Assembly: GCA_900548765.1 (NCBI GenBank)
Contig: URLU01000094.1
Span: 1-8,372, forward strand
Length of the DNA stretch: 8,372 nucleotides
Direction of reading: 5' to 3'
Origin: an uncultured Lachnobacterium sp.
Lineage (GTDB): Bacteria; Bacillota; Clostridia; Lachnospirales; Lachnospiraceae
Position 1 is the stretch's first letter. The number at the start of each line of letters is the position of its first letter. Of this stretch, positions 1 to 6,584 are shown one piece after another. The notes under the pieces were generated by a model. It searched no databases. It worked only from the letters and a program-made list of their open reading frames with translations, and was not told the DNA's origin. The position numbers and the translations under genes are program-made.

Positions 1-446
1 TTGGAGTCAGCGTGATTATTCACGGCAAATTCCAGAGCTTTTTTTGCGGAGTCTCTCTGGTTATTTGCAACTAACTCGTCGCAGTAGAGTGGTACAAGCC
101 TTACAAATTCAGTGAAGTTGTCGTCATACTGTGACAATTCTTCCAGATTCTGCATGCCATACTCTAGCTTGATATCTGTGTTGGTTTTACCTGTGAGATT
201 CAGCATTTTTTTGCCTTTTAGGGCAGAAAGTGAGTTTTCAACATCCGTATTAAGATTGAATGGAAATAAATCCTCAGGTATGGTAATATAATTGAGATTG
301 CTTATATCTTTCCTGCGGGTGGCATTTGCTTCGTGCTCGCGCTCCCAGAACTTTTCGTTGATTGTGTCCTGGTCAGCATTGGTTTTTTTGAAGCGGAAGC
401 CAATAAATATAAGAAATAAGACAAAAATTATAGTAAAAAATGGCAT
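1..446 (-). CDS. Membrane-anchored protein of unknown function, 3' end beyond the window
   Basis: The minus strand is open from an ATG at 446-444 to the left edge: 148 codons, no stop, so the C-terminus is missing. Residues 1-17 are a hydrophobic helix (MPFFTIIFVLFLIFIGF) followed by a basic patch (RFKK), which fits an N-terminal membrane anchor with the rest of the protein on one side of the membrane. Residues 22-50 are highly charged. Residues 98-148 look alpha-helical with regularly spaced Leu, Ala and Tyr, resembling a tetratricopeptide-like helical repeat, but this is only an impression. The start is supported by an AAAGGA ribosome binding site about 11 nt upstream and by a good minus-strand promoter at 482-510. 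I do not recognise the family. An ORF on the opposite strand at 292-483 is its shadow. Confidence 0.75.
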   Translation of the reverse strand, partial: MPFFTIIFVLFLIFIGFRFKKTNADQDTINEKFWEREHEANATRRKDISNLNYITIPEDLFPFNLNTDVENSLSALKGKKMLNLTGKTNTDIKLEYGMQNLEELSQYDDNFTEFVRLVPLYCDELVANNQRDSAKKALEFAVNNHADS

Positions 447-481
447 GATACTATGGGTCCTTTCTGTGAAAAACTACCTAT

Positions 482-510
482 AGTATATCGTATTTTTATG
501 ACGAGGTGAA
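482..510 (-). promoter_or_regulatory. Sigma-A-type promoter for the minus-strand membrane protein
   Basis: Read on the minus strand, TTCACC (510-505) and TATACT (487-482) are separated by exactly 17 nt. The -10 box matches TATAAT at five of six positions and the -35 matches TTGACA at four. Transcription would start about 475, giving a short leader before the ATG at 446. The -35 box occupies the same bases as the ribosome binding site of the divergent small ORF at 515. On the plus strand the same AT-rich core reads TATAGT (479-484), a possible -10 for the divergent direction, but no convincing -35 is paired with it. Predicted by eye only. Confidence 0.5.
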
Positions 511-514
511 TAGT

Positions 515-622
515 ATGTATAATTTTAATAACAGAAAAAACCAGAAATTAATAACTGCAATTGTGCTAATTGTTGTAGTGGCAATGGTTGTGACCACTTT
601 AGTTTCAGCCTTTGTTGTTTAG
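515..622 (+). CDS. Small single-pass membrane protein, 35 aa, function unknown
   Basis: An ATG at 515 opens a 35-codon frame closed by TAG at 620-622. It is preceded by a strong ribosome binding site, GAGGTG at 503-508, with an ideal 6-nt spacer. The product has a short polar, basic head (MYNFNNRKNQK) and one uninterrupted hydrophobic stretch from about residue 12 to 35, rich in Val, Ile and Ala, so it should be a membrane-embedded miniprotein with the N-terminus probably in the cytoplasm. It is too short for default ORF cut-offs. It lies divergent to the minus-strand membrane protein and 90 nt upstream of the VanW-like gene, which has its own promoter. I do not recognise a named family. The SD and clean membrane-protein composition are the case for it; conservation was not tested. 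Confidence 0.6.
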   Translation: MYNFNNRKNQKLITAIVLIVVVAMVVTTLVSAFVV

Positions 623-631
623 TATTCTTTC

Positions 632-659
632 TTGAAAAATCAAACAATTATGTTAAAAT
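632..659 (+). promoter_or_regulatory. Sigma-A-type promoter with extended -10 for the VanW-like gene
   Basis: TTGAAA (632-637) is followed after 16 nt by TAAAAT (654-659). The TG at 651-652 one base before the hexamer makes an extended -10 (TGnTAAAAT). Both hexamers match consensus at five of six positions. The predicted start near 666 leaves a leader of roughly 47 nt before the ATG at 713. No operator or riboswitch was recognised in the leader. Confidence 0.6.
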
Positions 660-712
660 ATGAAGCTAGATGTGGCTATGCGTAATTAAAATAGGTAAAA
701 GAGGATAGCATA

Positions 713-2422
713 ATGAAGAATTTGAAGAAGATTGCTGTTGGCTTGGGAATGGCTGCTATGTCCATAGCACTTTTTGCTGGTAATGAGGAGACAAAGGCGG
801 CTAATCTGAACAAAGCACTTATATCCGAGGGAGTTAATATCGGCGCAGTCGATGTTGGCGGAATGAGCAAGGCGGATGCAACAGAGGCTGTAAATGAATA
901 TGTAAATGGCTTGAACAAAGCCACATTTGTCTTAAAGACAGATGTAGGAAGCATAAGTGCCACTGCTGAGGACATGAGCATAACAGCAGATGTGGACGCA
1001 GCAGTTGAGGAAGCTCTTGCGATTGGAAATACAGGAAACCTGATTACCAGATTTAAGGATGTCACTGATTTAAAGTCTGAGCAGATTACAGTGAGCATGC
1101 ACCTTAGTGTGGATAAGCAGAAGACAGCCATGTATCTCTACAACAACAGTGACGAGATTAGTATTCAGGCAGAGAACAACACAGTTGTAAAGACAGAGGA
1201 TGGCTTTGAATATGTAAAAGGAAAAGAAGGACAGGAGGTTGACATCGTCAATTCTGTCTATGCTATAAATGATTTTATCGCAAATGACTGGAGCGAGGAC
1301 AACAATGAGATTGACCTGGTTGTCAATACAGTTGAGCCTGAGGGCAGCGAGGAAGACTTAAAGAGTATTAAGGATGTACTTGGAAAATACTCTACTGATT
1401 TCAGCACCTCCTCAGCAGGACGTTCAGCAAATGTAAAGAATGCCTGCAGCCTGATTAATGGTACAGTTTTATTCCCAGGCGAGGAATTTTCAACATATAC
1501 AGCAATCAGTCCAATTGATGCGTCAAACGGCTATGAGATGGCAGGAGCCTATGAAAATGGTCAGGTTGTTGAGTCTGTCGGCGGTGGCGTATGCCAGGTG
1601 GCAACCACACTTTACAATGCAGTAATCAGGGCAGAGCTTGAAGTAAGCATGAGATACAATCACTCAATGATAGTAAACTATGTGCCGGCTTCATCTGATG
1701 CAGCCATAGCAGGAACCTATAAGGACTTCAGATTTGTAAACAATTATGATACACCAATATATATCGAGGGATACTGCAGTGGCGGTATTATAACCTTCGT
1801 AGTCTACGGAAAAGAGACCAGAGATGCTGGCAGAGAGGTATCATTTAACAGCGTTACACTGTCAGAGGAAGACCCGGCTATAGAGTATTCCTATGATGGC
1901 GCTATAGCAGCAGGAACCTACAGCACTACACAGTCGGCTCACAAGGGAATTGTAGCTGAGCTTTACAAGGTAGTCACAGTTGGTGGGGTGGAGCAGAGCA
2001 ACGAGAAGTTTAACCACAGTACTTACAAGTCTTCACCAAAGAAGGTTACAATAGGAACCATGGGAATGGATCCGGCATTGTTAGCGCAGATTCAGGCAGC
2101 GGCAGCAGCCCAGGATGATGCAACAGTCAAGGCACTTTGTGCACAGGCATCATCAGGAGCGGCAGCAACTGTGGATACTACAGCTACAGAGACAGTGGCT
2201 CCGGCAGTTACAGATACTACTGTAACTCCAAGTACTCCAGCTGATACGACAACACCGGCTACACCAACACAACCGACTACACCAACTACACCAACTACAC
2301 CAACAGAACCAACTACACCAACAGAACCAACTACACCAACTGGGCCAACCACTCCGGATTCCGGAAGTACAGGCAATGGTGGAACAAGCACAGGTGAGTC
2401 TGGTGGTTCAACACAGGGTTAA
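713..2422 (+). CDS. Secreted VanW/YoaR-like cell-wall protein with Thr/Pro repeat tail
   Basis: A 569-residue exported protein. Residues 1-29 form a signal peptide: KNLKK head, hydrophobic core about 7-22, possible cleavage after TKA or AGN-region Ala. Residues about 35-230 contain the paired alpha/beta domain usual before VanW domains (PG_binding_4 type, 'GVNIGAVDVGGMSKADA'). The VanW domain runs about 236-370, from GRSANVKNA and the GEEFS segment to the family hallmark GGGVCQVATTLYNA (G290-C294 onwards) and FRFVNNYDTPIYIEG. Residues about 395-455 resemble a G5-like beta module (YKVVTVGGVEQ..). From about 490 the chain is low-complexity Thr/Pro/Ala, then Gly/Ser. VanW domains occur in vancomycin-resistance clusters and in general envelope proteins such as Bacillus YoaR; biochemical role is unestablished, so this should not be read as a resistance gene. 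No LPxTG motif or C-terminal membrane helix is present, so it is probably secreted or held by wall binding. Start fixed by GAGGA 7 nt upstream. Confidence 0.85.
   Translation: MKNLKKIAVGLGMAAMSIALFAGNEETKAANLNKALISEGVNIGAVDVGGMSKADATEAVNEYVNGLNKATFVLKTDVGSISATAEDMSITADVDAAVEEALAIGNTGNLITRFKDVTDLKSEQITVSMHLSVDKQKTAMYLYNNSDEISIQAENNTVVKTEDGFEYVKGKEGQEVDIVNSVYAINDFIANDWSEDNNEIDLVVNTVEPEGSEEDLKSIKDVLGKYSTDFSTSSAGRSANVKNACSLINGTVLFPGEEFSTYTAISPIDASNGYEMAGAYENGQVVESVGGGVCQVATTLYNAVIRAELEVSMRYNHSMIVNYVPASSDAAIAGTYKDFRFVNNYDTPIYIEGYCSGGIITFVVYGKETRDAGREVSFNSVTLSEEDPAIEYSYDGAIAAGTYSTTQSAHKGIVAELYKVVTVGGVEQSNEKFNHSTYKSSPKKVTIGTMGMDPALLAQIQAAAAAQDDATVKALCAQASSGAAATVDTTATETVAPAVTDTTVTPSTPADTTTPATPTQPTTPTTPTTPTEPTTPTEPTTPTGPTTPDSGSTGNGGTSTGESGGSTQG
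2261..2350 (+). repeat. In-frame Thr/Pro-coding tandem repeat
   Basis: Within the VanW-like gene a 9-nt unit (CCAACTACA, coding Pro-Thr-Thr) recurs in tandem, with an 18-nt compound unit containing CCAACAGAA (Pro-Thr-Glu) present twice almost exactly. The result is a (T/E)PTTPT tract typical of flexible wall-spanning linkers. Because the repeat is in multiples of 3 nt, copy-number changes would lengthen or shorten the linker without shifting frame. Confidence 0.8.
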
Positions 2423-2582
2423 TAAATACAGGCTGCTCCGGCTAAACGGAGTCAGCCTTATACTTGTATATAGGAATATGAAGGGAAAATGCAGTTTATA
2501 GTATTTGTGTGTGGAGATATGGTAATAGGCAGTGAAGCTGTTGTTATATCTGTATGCACAATGATGAAATAAGGATAGACAT
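2423..2582 (+). other. Intergenic region before the operon; no convincing promoter
   Basis: After the hairpin at 2431-2457 this gap should hold the promoter of the downstream operon, but I found no well-spaced -35/-10 pair. Weak candidates are TATAGT at 2497-2502 without a -35, and TTGTTA (2541-2546) with TGAAAT (2565-2570) at 18 nt, which would leave only about a dozen leader bases. An alternative is read-through from the VanW-like gene past an imperfect terminator. The ribosome binding site of the next gene, AAGGA at 2571-2575, is clear. Confidence 0.4.
2431..2457 (+). terminator. Probable terminator hairpin after the VanW-like gene
   Basis: GGCTGCTCCG (2431-2440) pairs with CGGAGTCAGCC (2447-2457): ten base pairs with one bulged T and a six-base loop GCTAAA. 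It begins 8 nt after the stop codon. The bases that follow (TTATACTTGTAT) are T-rich but not a clean U tract, so this is an imperfect intrinsic terminator or a transcript-end stabilising hairpin. Its position between two apparent transcription units favours termination. Confidence 0.55.
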
Positions 2583-3560
2583 ATGAAGAATGGAAAAATA
2601 TCAGAGTCTATATATAAGCGCTCTGTACTCAGACAACTTCATAGCGAAAATGATGATTGTATAAAAGCCGCGAATGTAGGCGAGGACTTTGCTGTCACAA
2701 GCAATGCTGTGGCTGTCTCTAAAAGCTTTGATTTGGATATCAGGGATAAGGACAGTTTTGCAATGATTGCTGTATGCAGGGCAGTAAACGCAGTGGCACA
2801 GACAGGAGCAATACCTGTTGGACTGACAGTGTCTGTCATGATACCAACACTTGTCAACGAGGCGGATTTCAGGGAACTGGTCAAGGCCTTAGATAAAGCC
2901 TGCAGCAAGACAGGGGTTAAGCTCATGCAGGTTGATTCTGTAGTTACAAGAGCCTGCAAGACCTTTGTGGTAACCTGTACCTGCATAGGAAAGCCGGGAG
3001 ACAGGCATACATTTCCATCTAAGCTTGCAGCGGGCATGGATATAATTGCAGTAAACTATGCAGGACTTGAGGGCAGTGCTCTGCTTGCAATCGAGAGGGA
3101 AGAGGAGCTTAAGAAAAAGTACAGCATTCCTTTTATAGACAAGGCGAAAAAATATATCGAGTATCTTCCGATTATCTCGGAGGCCGCAGTCGCCGTACAG
3201 TCTGGCGCAGACGCAATGCTATCTGTGTCAGAGGGCGGAATATTCGCTGCTCTTTGGGAGATGGCAGAAGCAGCCGGTGTCGGACTGGATATAGATTTAA
3301 AAAAGATTCCTATTCGTCAGGAAACAGTAGAAATCAGTGAATTTTTTGACATAAATCCTTATAAGCTCATGTCGCAGGGATGCCTGCTTATTGCATCAAA
3401 GGATGGCAATAAAATTGTGCGGGAGATTACAGGAGCAGGAGGTATGGCTGCCATAATCGGAGCTGCGTCAGACAGCAACGACAGGGTGCTCATACAGGGA
3501 GAGGAAAGAAGATTTCTGGAAACTGCCCAGACGGATGAAATCTACAAAGTGTTTAAATGA
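2583..3560 (+). CDS. Divergent AIR-synthase / HypE-superfamily protein
   Basis: A 325-residue cytoplasmic protein with the two-half fold of the PurM/HypE/ThiL/SelD superfamily (COG0309-like). The N-terminal half has a glycine-acid motif (GEDFAV, 33-38) and the helix/strand VNAVAQTGAIPVGLTV (68-83), corresponding to the usual VNDlaxmGAxP. The C-terminal half has VSEGGIFAALWEMAEAAGVG (215-234), matching the HypE 'DGGL..AL.EiAeasGvG' segment, then KIPIR and a DINPYKLMSQGCLLIA stretch near 255-271. It is probably not HypE itself: no PRIC(Y) C-terminus for carbamoyl transfer is present (the protein ends TDEIYKVFK) and no hydrogenase genes are nearby. The Asp of VND is replaced by Ala70, and the acidic 'TD' motif of the first half reads VSKSF, so nucleotide chemistry is uncertain. 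AAGGA lies 7 nt before the ATG. It is the first gene of the packed operon; substrate unknown. Confidence 0.8.
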   Translation: MKNGKISESIYKRSVLRQLHSENDDCIKAANVGEDFAVTSNAVAVSKSFDLDIRDKDSFAMIAVCRAVNAVAQTGAIPVGLTVSVMIPTLVNEADFRELVKALDKACSKTGVKLMQVDSVVTRACKTFVVTCTCIGKPGDRHTFPSKLAAGMDIIAVNYAGLEGSALLAIEREEELKKKYSIPFIDKAKKYIEYLPIISEAAVAVQSGADAMLSVSEGGIFAALWEMAEAAGVGLDIDLKKIPIRQETVEISEFFDINPYKLMSQGCLLIASKDGNKIVREITGAGGMAAIIGAASDSNDRVLIQGEERRFLETAQTDEIYKVFK

Positions 3561-3566
3561 AAGGTG
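3560..3566 (+). promoter_or_regulatory. Ribosome binding site that sets the Lrp-type start at 3573
   Basis: AAAGGTG at 3560-3566 overlaps the last base of the upstream TGA and stands 6 nt before ATG 3573. The upstream in-frame GTG at 3564 lies inside this site and has no ribosome binding site of its own, so the three-residue longer form is unlikely. Confidence 0.7.
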
Positions 3567-3572
3567 ACAAAT

Positions 3573-4052
3573 ATGAGAGAAAAAATTCTTACTTTTATAG
3601 AGAAAAACAGCAGAATAGATTTAAAAGAGCTTGCAATTATGCTTGGAGTTGACGAGGTAACTGTAGCAAACGAGCTTGAGGCAATGGAAAAGGAGAATAT
3701 CATCTGCGGCTACCACACACTTATCGACTGGGATAAAGTAGGCATAGAGAAGGTATCAGCCATGATAGAGGTCAGAGTGACACCTCAGCGGGGCATGGGC
3801 TTTGACAATATCGCAGAGAGAATCTACAACTATCCAGAGGTAAACTCAGTTTATTTAATCTCAGGAGGCTTCGACCTGATGGTTACTCTTGAGGGAAAAA
3901 CCCTTAGAGAGGTATCTTCATTTGTGACAAATAAGCTTTCTACACTGGATCAGGTTCTTTCTACAAAGACAAACTTCATATTAAAGAAGTATAAGGATCA
4001 TGGAACAGTCATGACAGCACCTACAAAAGACGAAAGGATAATGATGGGCTAA
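3573..4052 (+). CDS. Lrp/AsnC family transcriptional regulator
   Basis: A 159-residue feast/famine regulator, the usual length for the family. Residues 1-50 form the winged helix-turn-helix: MREKILTFIEKN, then IDLKELAIMLGVDEVTVANELEAMEKENII, where the recognition helix covers about 28-40. Residues about 62-145 are the RAM/AsnC ligand-binding and oligomerisation domain (beta-alpha-beta-beta-alpha-beta), with ISGGFDLMVTLEG near 95-107 as the conserved glycine-containing segment. Proteins of this family usually bind an amino acid and act as dimers to octamers, often controlling their own operon. The stop codon TAA shares its last base with the aminotransferase ATG, so the two are almost certainly translationally coupled. 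The effector is probably an amino acid, perhaps related to the adjacent aminotransferase; that link is inference. Start chosen at ATG 3573 rather than GTG 3564 for the ribosome binding site. Confidence 0.88.
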   Translation: MREKILTFIEKNSRIDLKELAIMLGVDEVTVANELEAMEKENIICGYHTLIDWDKVGIEKVSAMIEVRVTPQRGMGFDNIAERIYNYPEVNSVYLISGGFDLMVTLEGKTLREVSSFVTNKLSTLDQVLSTKTNFILKKYKDHGTVMTAPTKDERIMMG

Positions 4053-5227
4053 TGAGAAATCCACTTTCAAAAACAATAACAGAGATTCAGCCATCAGGTA
4101 TCCGTAAGTTTTTTGACATCGTAAGCGAGATGGAGGACGCTATCTCTCTCGGTGTTGGTGAGCCGGATTTTGATACCCCATGGCATATAAGAGACGAGGG
4201 CATATATTCCCTGGAAAAGGGCAAGACCTTCTATACATCCAATGCAGGACTCAAGGAATTAAAGATTGAGATAGCAAAGTTTCTAAATAGAAAATACGAT
4301 TTAGACTATGACTACAACGGAGAGATGTTTGTCACAGTAGGAGGCAGTGAGGCAATTGATGTGGCACTCCGTGCCATGCTTGACCCTGGGGATGAGGTTA
4401 TCATTCCACAGCCAAGCTATGTGTCATATGTGCCATGTACAGTTCTTGCAAATGGAACTCCTGTATCACTTGAGCTTAAGGCTGAAAATGAGTTCAGGCT
4501 GACAGCAGATGAACTTAAGGCTGCAATCACACCAAAGAGCAAGATTCTGATTATGCCTTTCCCTAATAACCCAACAGGCGCTATTATGGAGAGAAAGGAT
4601 TTAGAGGCAATCGCAGAGGTTGTAATAGAAAACGATTTGTTTGTCCTCAGTGATGAGATATATTCTGAGCTTACATATCTGGAAAATGAAGGTCATGTAT
4701 CAATCGCTTCCCTCCCAGGCATGAAGGAGAGAACAATCCTGATTAATGGATTTTCTAAATCCCACGCCATGACAGGCTGGAGACTGGGCTATGCCTGCGG
4801 TCCAAAGGAAGTAATAAAACAGATGTTAAAGATTCACCAGTTTGCCATCATGTGTGCACCTACGACCAGCCAGTATGCTGCTGTTGAGGCACTTAAAAAT
4901 GGTGATGCTGATGTGGAGATGATGCGTGAGCAGTACAACCAGAGAAGACGCTATCTGCTTCACCGCTTCAAGGAGATGGGACTTGATTGTTTTGAGCCTT
5001 TTGGAGCATTTTACGCTTTCCCTTGCATAAAGGAATTTGGAATGACATCTGATGAGTTCGCAAACCAGCTGCTCAAGAGTAAGAAGGTTGCAGTGGTACC
5101 GGGCACAGCATTTGGTGCATCAGGAGAGGGCTTTGTCAGAATATCCTATGCATATTCAATAGATAATTTAAGAATCGCTCTGGATAGAATCGAGCAGTTT
5201 ATTACAGAGCTTCGGGAGAAAAAGTAA
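4052..5227 (+). CDS. PLP-dependent class I/II aminotransferase (aspartate/aromatic-like, PatA/AspB group)
   Basis: A 391-residue fold-type I aminotransferase of standard length. Visible family residues: GVGEPDFDTP at 34-43, YTSNAGLKELK at 61-71 (substrate loop), VGGSEAID cofactor-phosphate region at 96-103, Tyr123 near the cofactor, PNNPTG at 171-176, DEIYSELTY at 201-209 with Asp201 for the pyridine nitrogen, catalytic Lys236 in GFSKSHAMTGWRLGY, and Arg363 in FVRISYA for the substrate alpha-carboxylate. This matches the Igamma subgroup, which includes aspartate, aromatic, alanine and N-acetyl-diaminopimelate aminotransferases, so the amino donor cannot be assigned by eye. It begins inside the regulator's stop codon and ends inside trmL's start (TAATG at both junctions). 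The nearest SD-like stretch, AAAGGA at 4033-4038, is 13 nt away, so initiation probably depends on coupling. Confidence 0.9.
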   Translation: MRNPLSKTITEIQPSGIRKFFDIVSEMEDAISLGVGEPDFDTPWHIRDEGIYSLEKGKTFYTSNAGLKELKIEIAKFLNRKYDLDYDYNGEMFVTVGGSEAIDVALRAMLDPGDEVIIPQPSYVSYVPCTVLANGTPVSLELKAENEFRLTADELKAAITPKSKILIMPFPNNPTGAIMERKDLEAIAEVVIENDLFVLSDEIYSELTYLENEGHVSIASLPGMKERTILINGFSKSHAMTGWRLGYACGPKEVIKQMLKIHQFAIMCAPTTSQYAAVEALKNGDADVEMMREQYNQRRRYLLHRFKEMGLDCFEPFGAFYAFPCIKEFGMTSDEFANQLLKSKKVAVVPGTAFGASGEGFVRISYAYSIDNLRIALDRIEQFITELREKK

Positions 5228-5730
5228 TGGCAAACCTTAATATTGTATTATATGAGCCTGAAATCCCTGCCAATACAGGGAATATAGGACGTACCTGTTA
5301 TGCTACAGGCACAAGGCTTCATCTTATAGAGCCTCTTGGTTTTTCCATATCAGACAAGGCACTTAAGAGGGCCGGCATGGATTACTGGAAGGATTTGGAC
5401 GTGACAACCTATGTGGACTGGGAGGACTTTTGTAAGAAAAATCCCGGTGCAAAAATCTATTATGCCACAACAAAGGGACGCCATGTGTACTCGGATGCAA
5501 AGTTTGAGCCGGACTGCTATATCATGTTTGGCAAGGAGAGTGCCGGCATACCGGAGGAAATCTTAAAGGAGAATCCCGACACCTGCATCAGAATACCTAT
5601 GATTGGGGAGACACGTTCCCTCAATCTGTCGAATTCTGTTGCCATTGTCCTGTATGAAGCGCTCAGGCAGAACAATTTTGACCACATGAAACTAGAAGGA
5701 CAGCTGCATAGATTACGCTGGGAAGATTAA
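5227..5730 (+). CDS. trmL: tRNA (cytidine(34)-2'-O)-methyltransferase TrmL
   Basis: A 167-residue SPOUT-class (alpha/beta trefoil knot) methyltransferase, slightly longer than the usual ~155-160. The N-terminus LNIVLYEPEIPANTGNIGRTC (4-24) is the family signature. The SAM-binding knot is formed by FGKESAGIPEEIL (101-113) and IRIPMIGETRSLNLSNSVAIVLYEAL (121-146). TrmL works as a homodimer and uses S-adenosylmethionine to 2'-O-methylate the wobble base of tRNA-Leu isoacceptors. It starts on the last base of the aminotransferase stop; GGGAG at 5214-5218 gives an 8-nt-spaced ribosome binding site within the preceding gene. Its presence between an aminotransferase and transporter genes looks like an unrelated housekeeping passenger in the operon. 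Confidence 0.92.
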   Translation: MANLNIVLYEPEIPANTGNIGRTCYATGTRLHLIEPLGFSISDKALKRAGMDYWKDLDVTTYVDWEDFCKKNPGAKIYYATTKGRHVYSDAKFEPDCYIMFGKESAGIPEEILKENPDTCIRIPMIGETRSLNLSNSVAIVLYEALRQNNFDHMKLEGQLHRLRWED

Positions 5731-5731
5731 T

Positions 5732-6583
5732 ATGGGAATAATTAAGACAAAAAATTTAGTACATGAATTTTTCCGCAGGGATGAGGAGGGCAATGTGGAG
5801 TCAATCACCACAGCCCTTGACCATGTGGATTTGGACGTAAAAGAAGGACAGTTTATAGCCATCTTAGGACACAATGGCTCTGGAAAATCCACACTTGCAA
5901 AGCATATCAATGCTCTTTTATCAGCAAGTGAGGGTACAATCTGGGTTGACGGAATGGACGTATCGGAGGAGGAAAATGTCATTCCTGTACGAAGAAGCGC
6001 AGGAATGGTGTTCCAGAATCCTGACAACCAGATTATAGCCAGTGTTGTGGAGGAAGATGTGGGATTTGGACCGGAAAATATCGGGGTTCCCACAGACGAG
6101 ATATGGCAGAGGGTAGACCATGCCCTTGCAACAGTTGGCATGACCAAATACAGGACTCATTCGCCTAATAAGCTCTCCGGCGGACAGAAGCAGAGAGTCG
6201 CAATCGCAGGGGTGGTTGCCATGGAGCCAAAGTGCATAGTGTTTGATGAGCCTACAGCCATGCTTGACCCGAATGGACGTAAAGAGGTTATCGCCACAGC
6301 CCATGAGCTGAATAAGAAAAAAGGCGTCACAATTCTACTTATCACCCACTACATGGAAGAGGTGGTAAACGCTGATTATGTCTATGTCATGGAAAAGGGA
6401 CAAATCATCATGGATGGTACACCGAGAGAGATTTTCTCAAGGGTGGAGGAGCTGAAAGAGCACCGTCTGGATGTGCCACAGGCGACACTGCTTGCGGATG
6501 AACTGAGGAAAAGCGGCGTGGACATACCGGCTGGCATACTCACAAGAGAAGAACTGGTAGACGCAATTATGAAAGTGAAATAA
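5732..6583 (+). CDS. ecfA1: ECF transporter ATPase A1
   Basis: A 283-residue ABC ATPase, one of the two energising subunits of an energy-coupling-factor vitamin transporter. Walker A GHNGSGKST at 46-54, Q-loop FQNPDNQI at 94-101 (the NPDNQ form typical of EcfA1), signature LSGGQKQR at 148-155, Walker B CIVFDEPT at 168-175 with Glu173 as catalytic base, D-loop MLDPNGR, and switch His206 in ITHYMEEV. The C-terminal ~70 residues form the ECF-specific dimerisation region. ATP hydrolysis at EcfA1-EcfA2 is transmitted through EcfT to interchangeable S-components that bind the vitamin. It starts 1 nt after trmL's stop, with GGGAAG 8 nt before the ATG. Order A1 then A2 is the usual one. In older annotation this appears as cobalt transporter ATPase CbiO. 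Confidence 0.93.
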   Translation: MGIIKTKNLVHEFFRRDEEGNVESITTALDHVDLDVKEGQFIAILGHNGSGKSTLAKHINALLSASEGTIWVDGMDVSEEENVIPVRRSAGMVFQNPDNQIIASVVEEDVGFGPENIGVPTDEIWQRVDHALATVGMTKYRTHSPNKLSGGQKQRVAIAGVVAMEPKCIVFDEPTAMLDPNGRKEVIATAHELNKKKGVTILLITHYMEEVVNADYVYVMEKGQIIMDGTPREIFSRVEELKEHRLDVPQATLLADELRKSGVDIPAGILTREELVDAIMKVK

Positions 6584-6584
6584 T

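Noticed and set aside
292..483. 63-codon plus-strand ORF
   Set aside because: It lies almost wholly antisense to the better supported minus-strand membrane protein, which has a promoter, ribosome binding site and coherent membrane anchor; no Shine-Dalgarno precedes it.
2092..2391. Minus-strand Val/Gly-rich ORF
   Set aside because: It is the reverse-strand shadow of the Thr/Pro/Ala repeat tail of the VanW-like gene; its composition is explained by the repeat.
713..2422. Vancomycin resistance gene vanW
   Set aside because: Only the VanW domain is shared. There are no vanR/S/H/A/X neighbours, and the signal peptide, N-terminal module and repeat tail fit the general YoaR-like envelope family.
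2519..2572. 17-codon ORF ending at the ribosome binding site of the AIR-synthase-like gene
   Set aside because: Its only SD-like bases (GGAG) are 2 nt from the ATG, too close to work, so it is probably a chance frame.
2583..3560. HypE hydrogenase maturation protein
   Set aside because: The C-terminal cysteine motif needed for carbamoyl/cyano transfer is absent and no hyp or hydrogenase genes are near.
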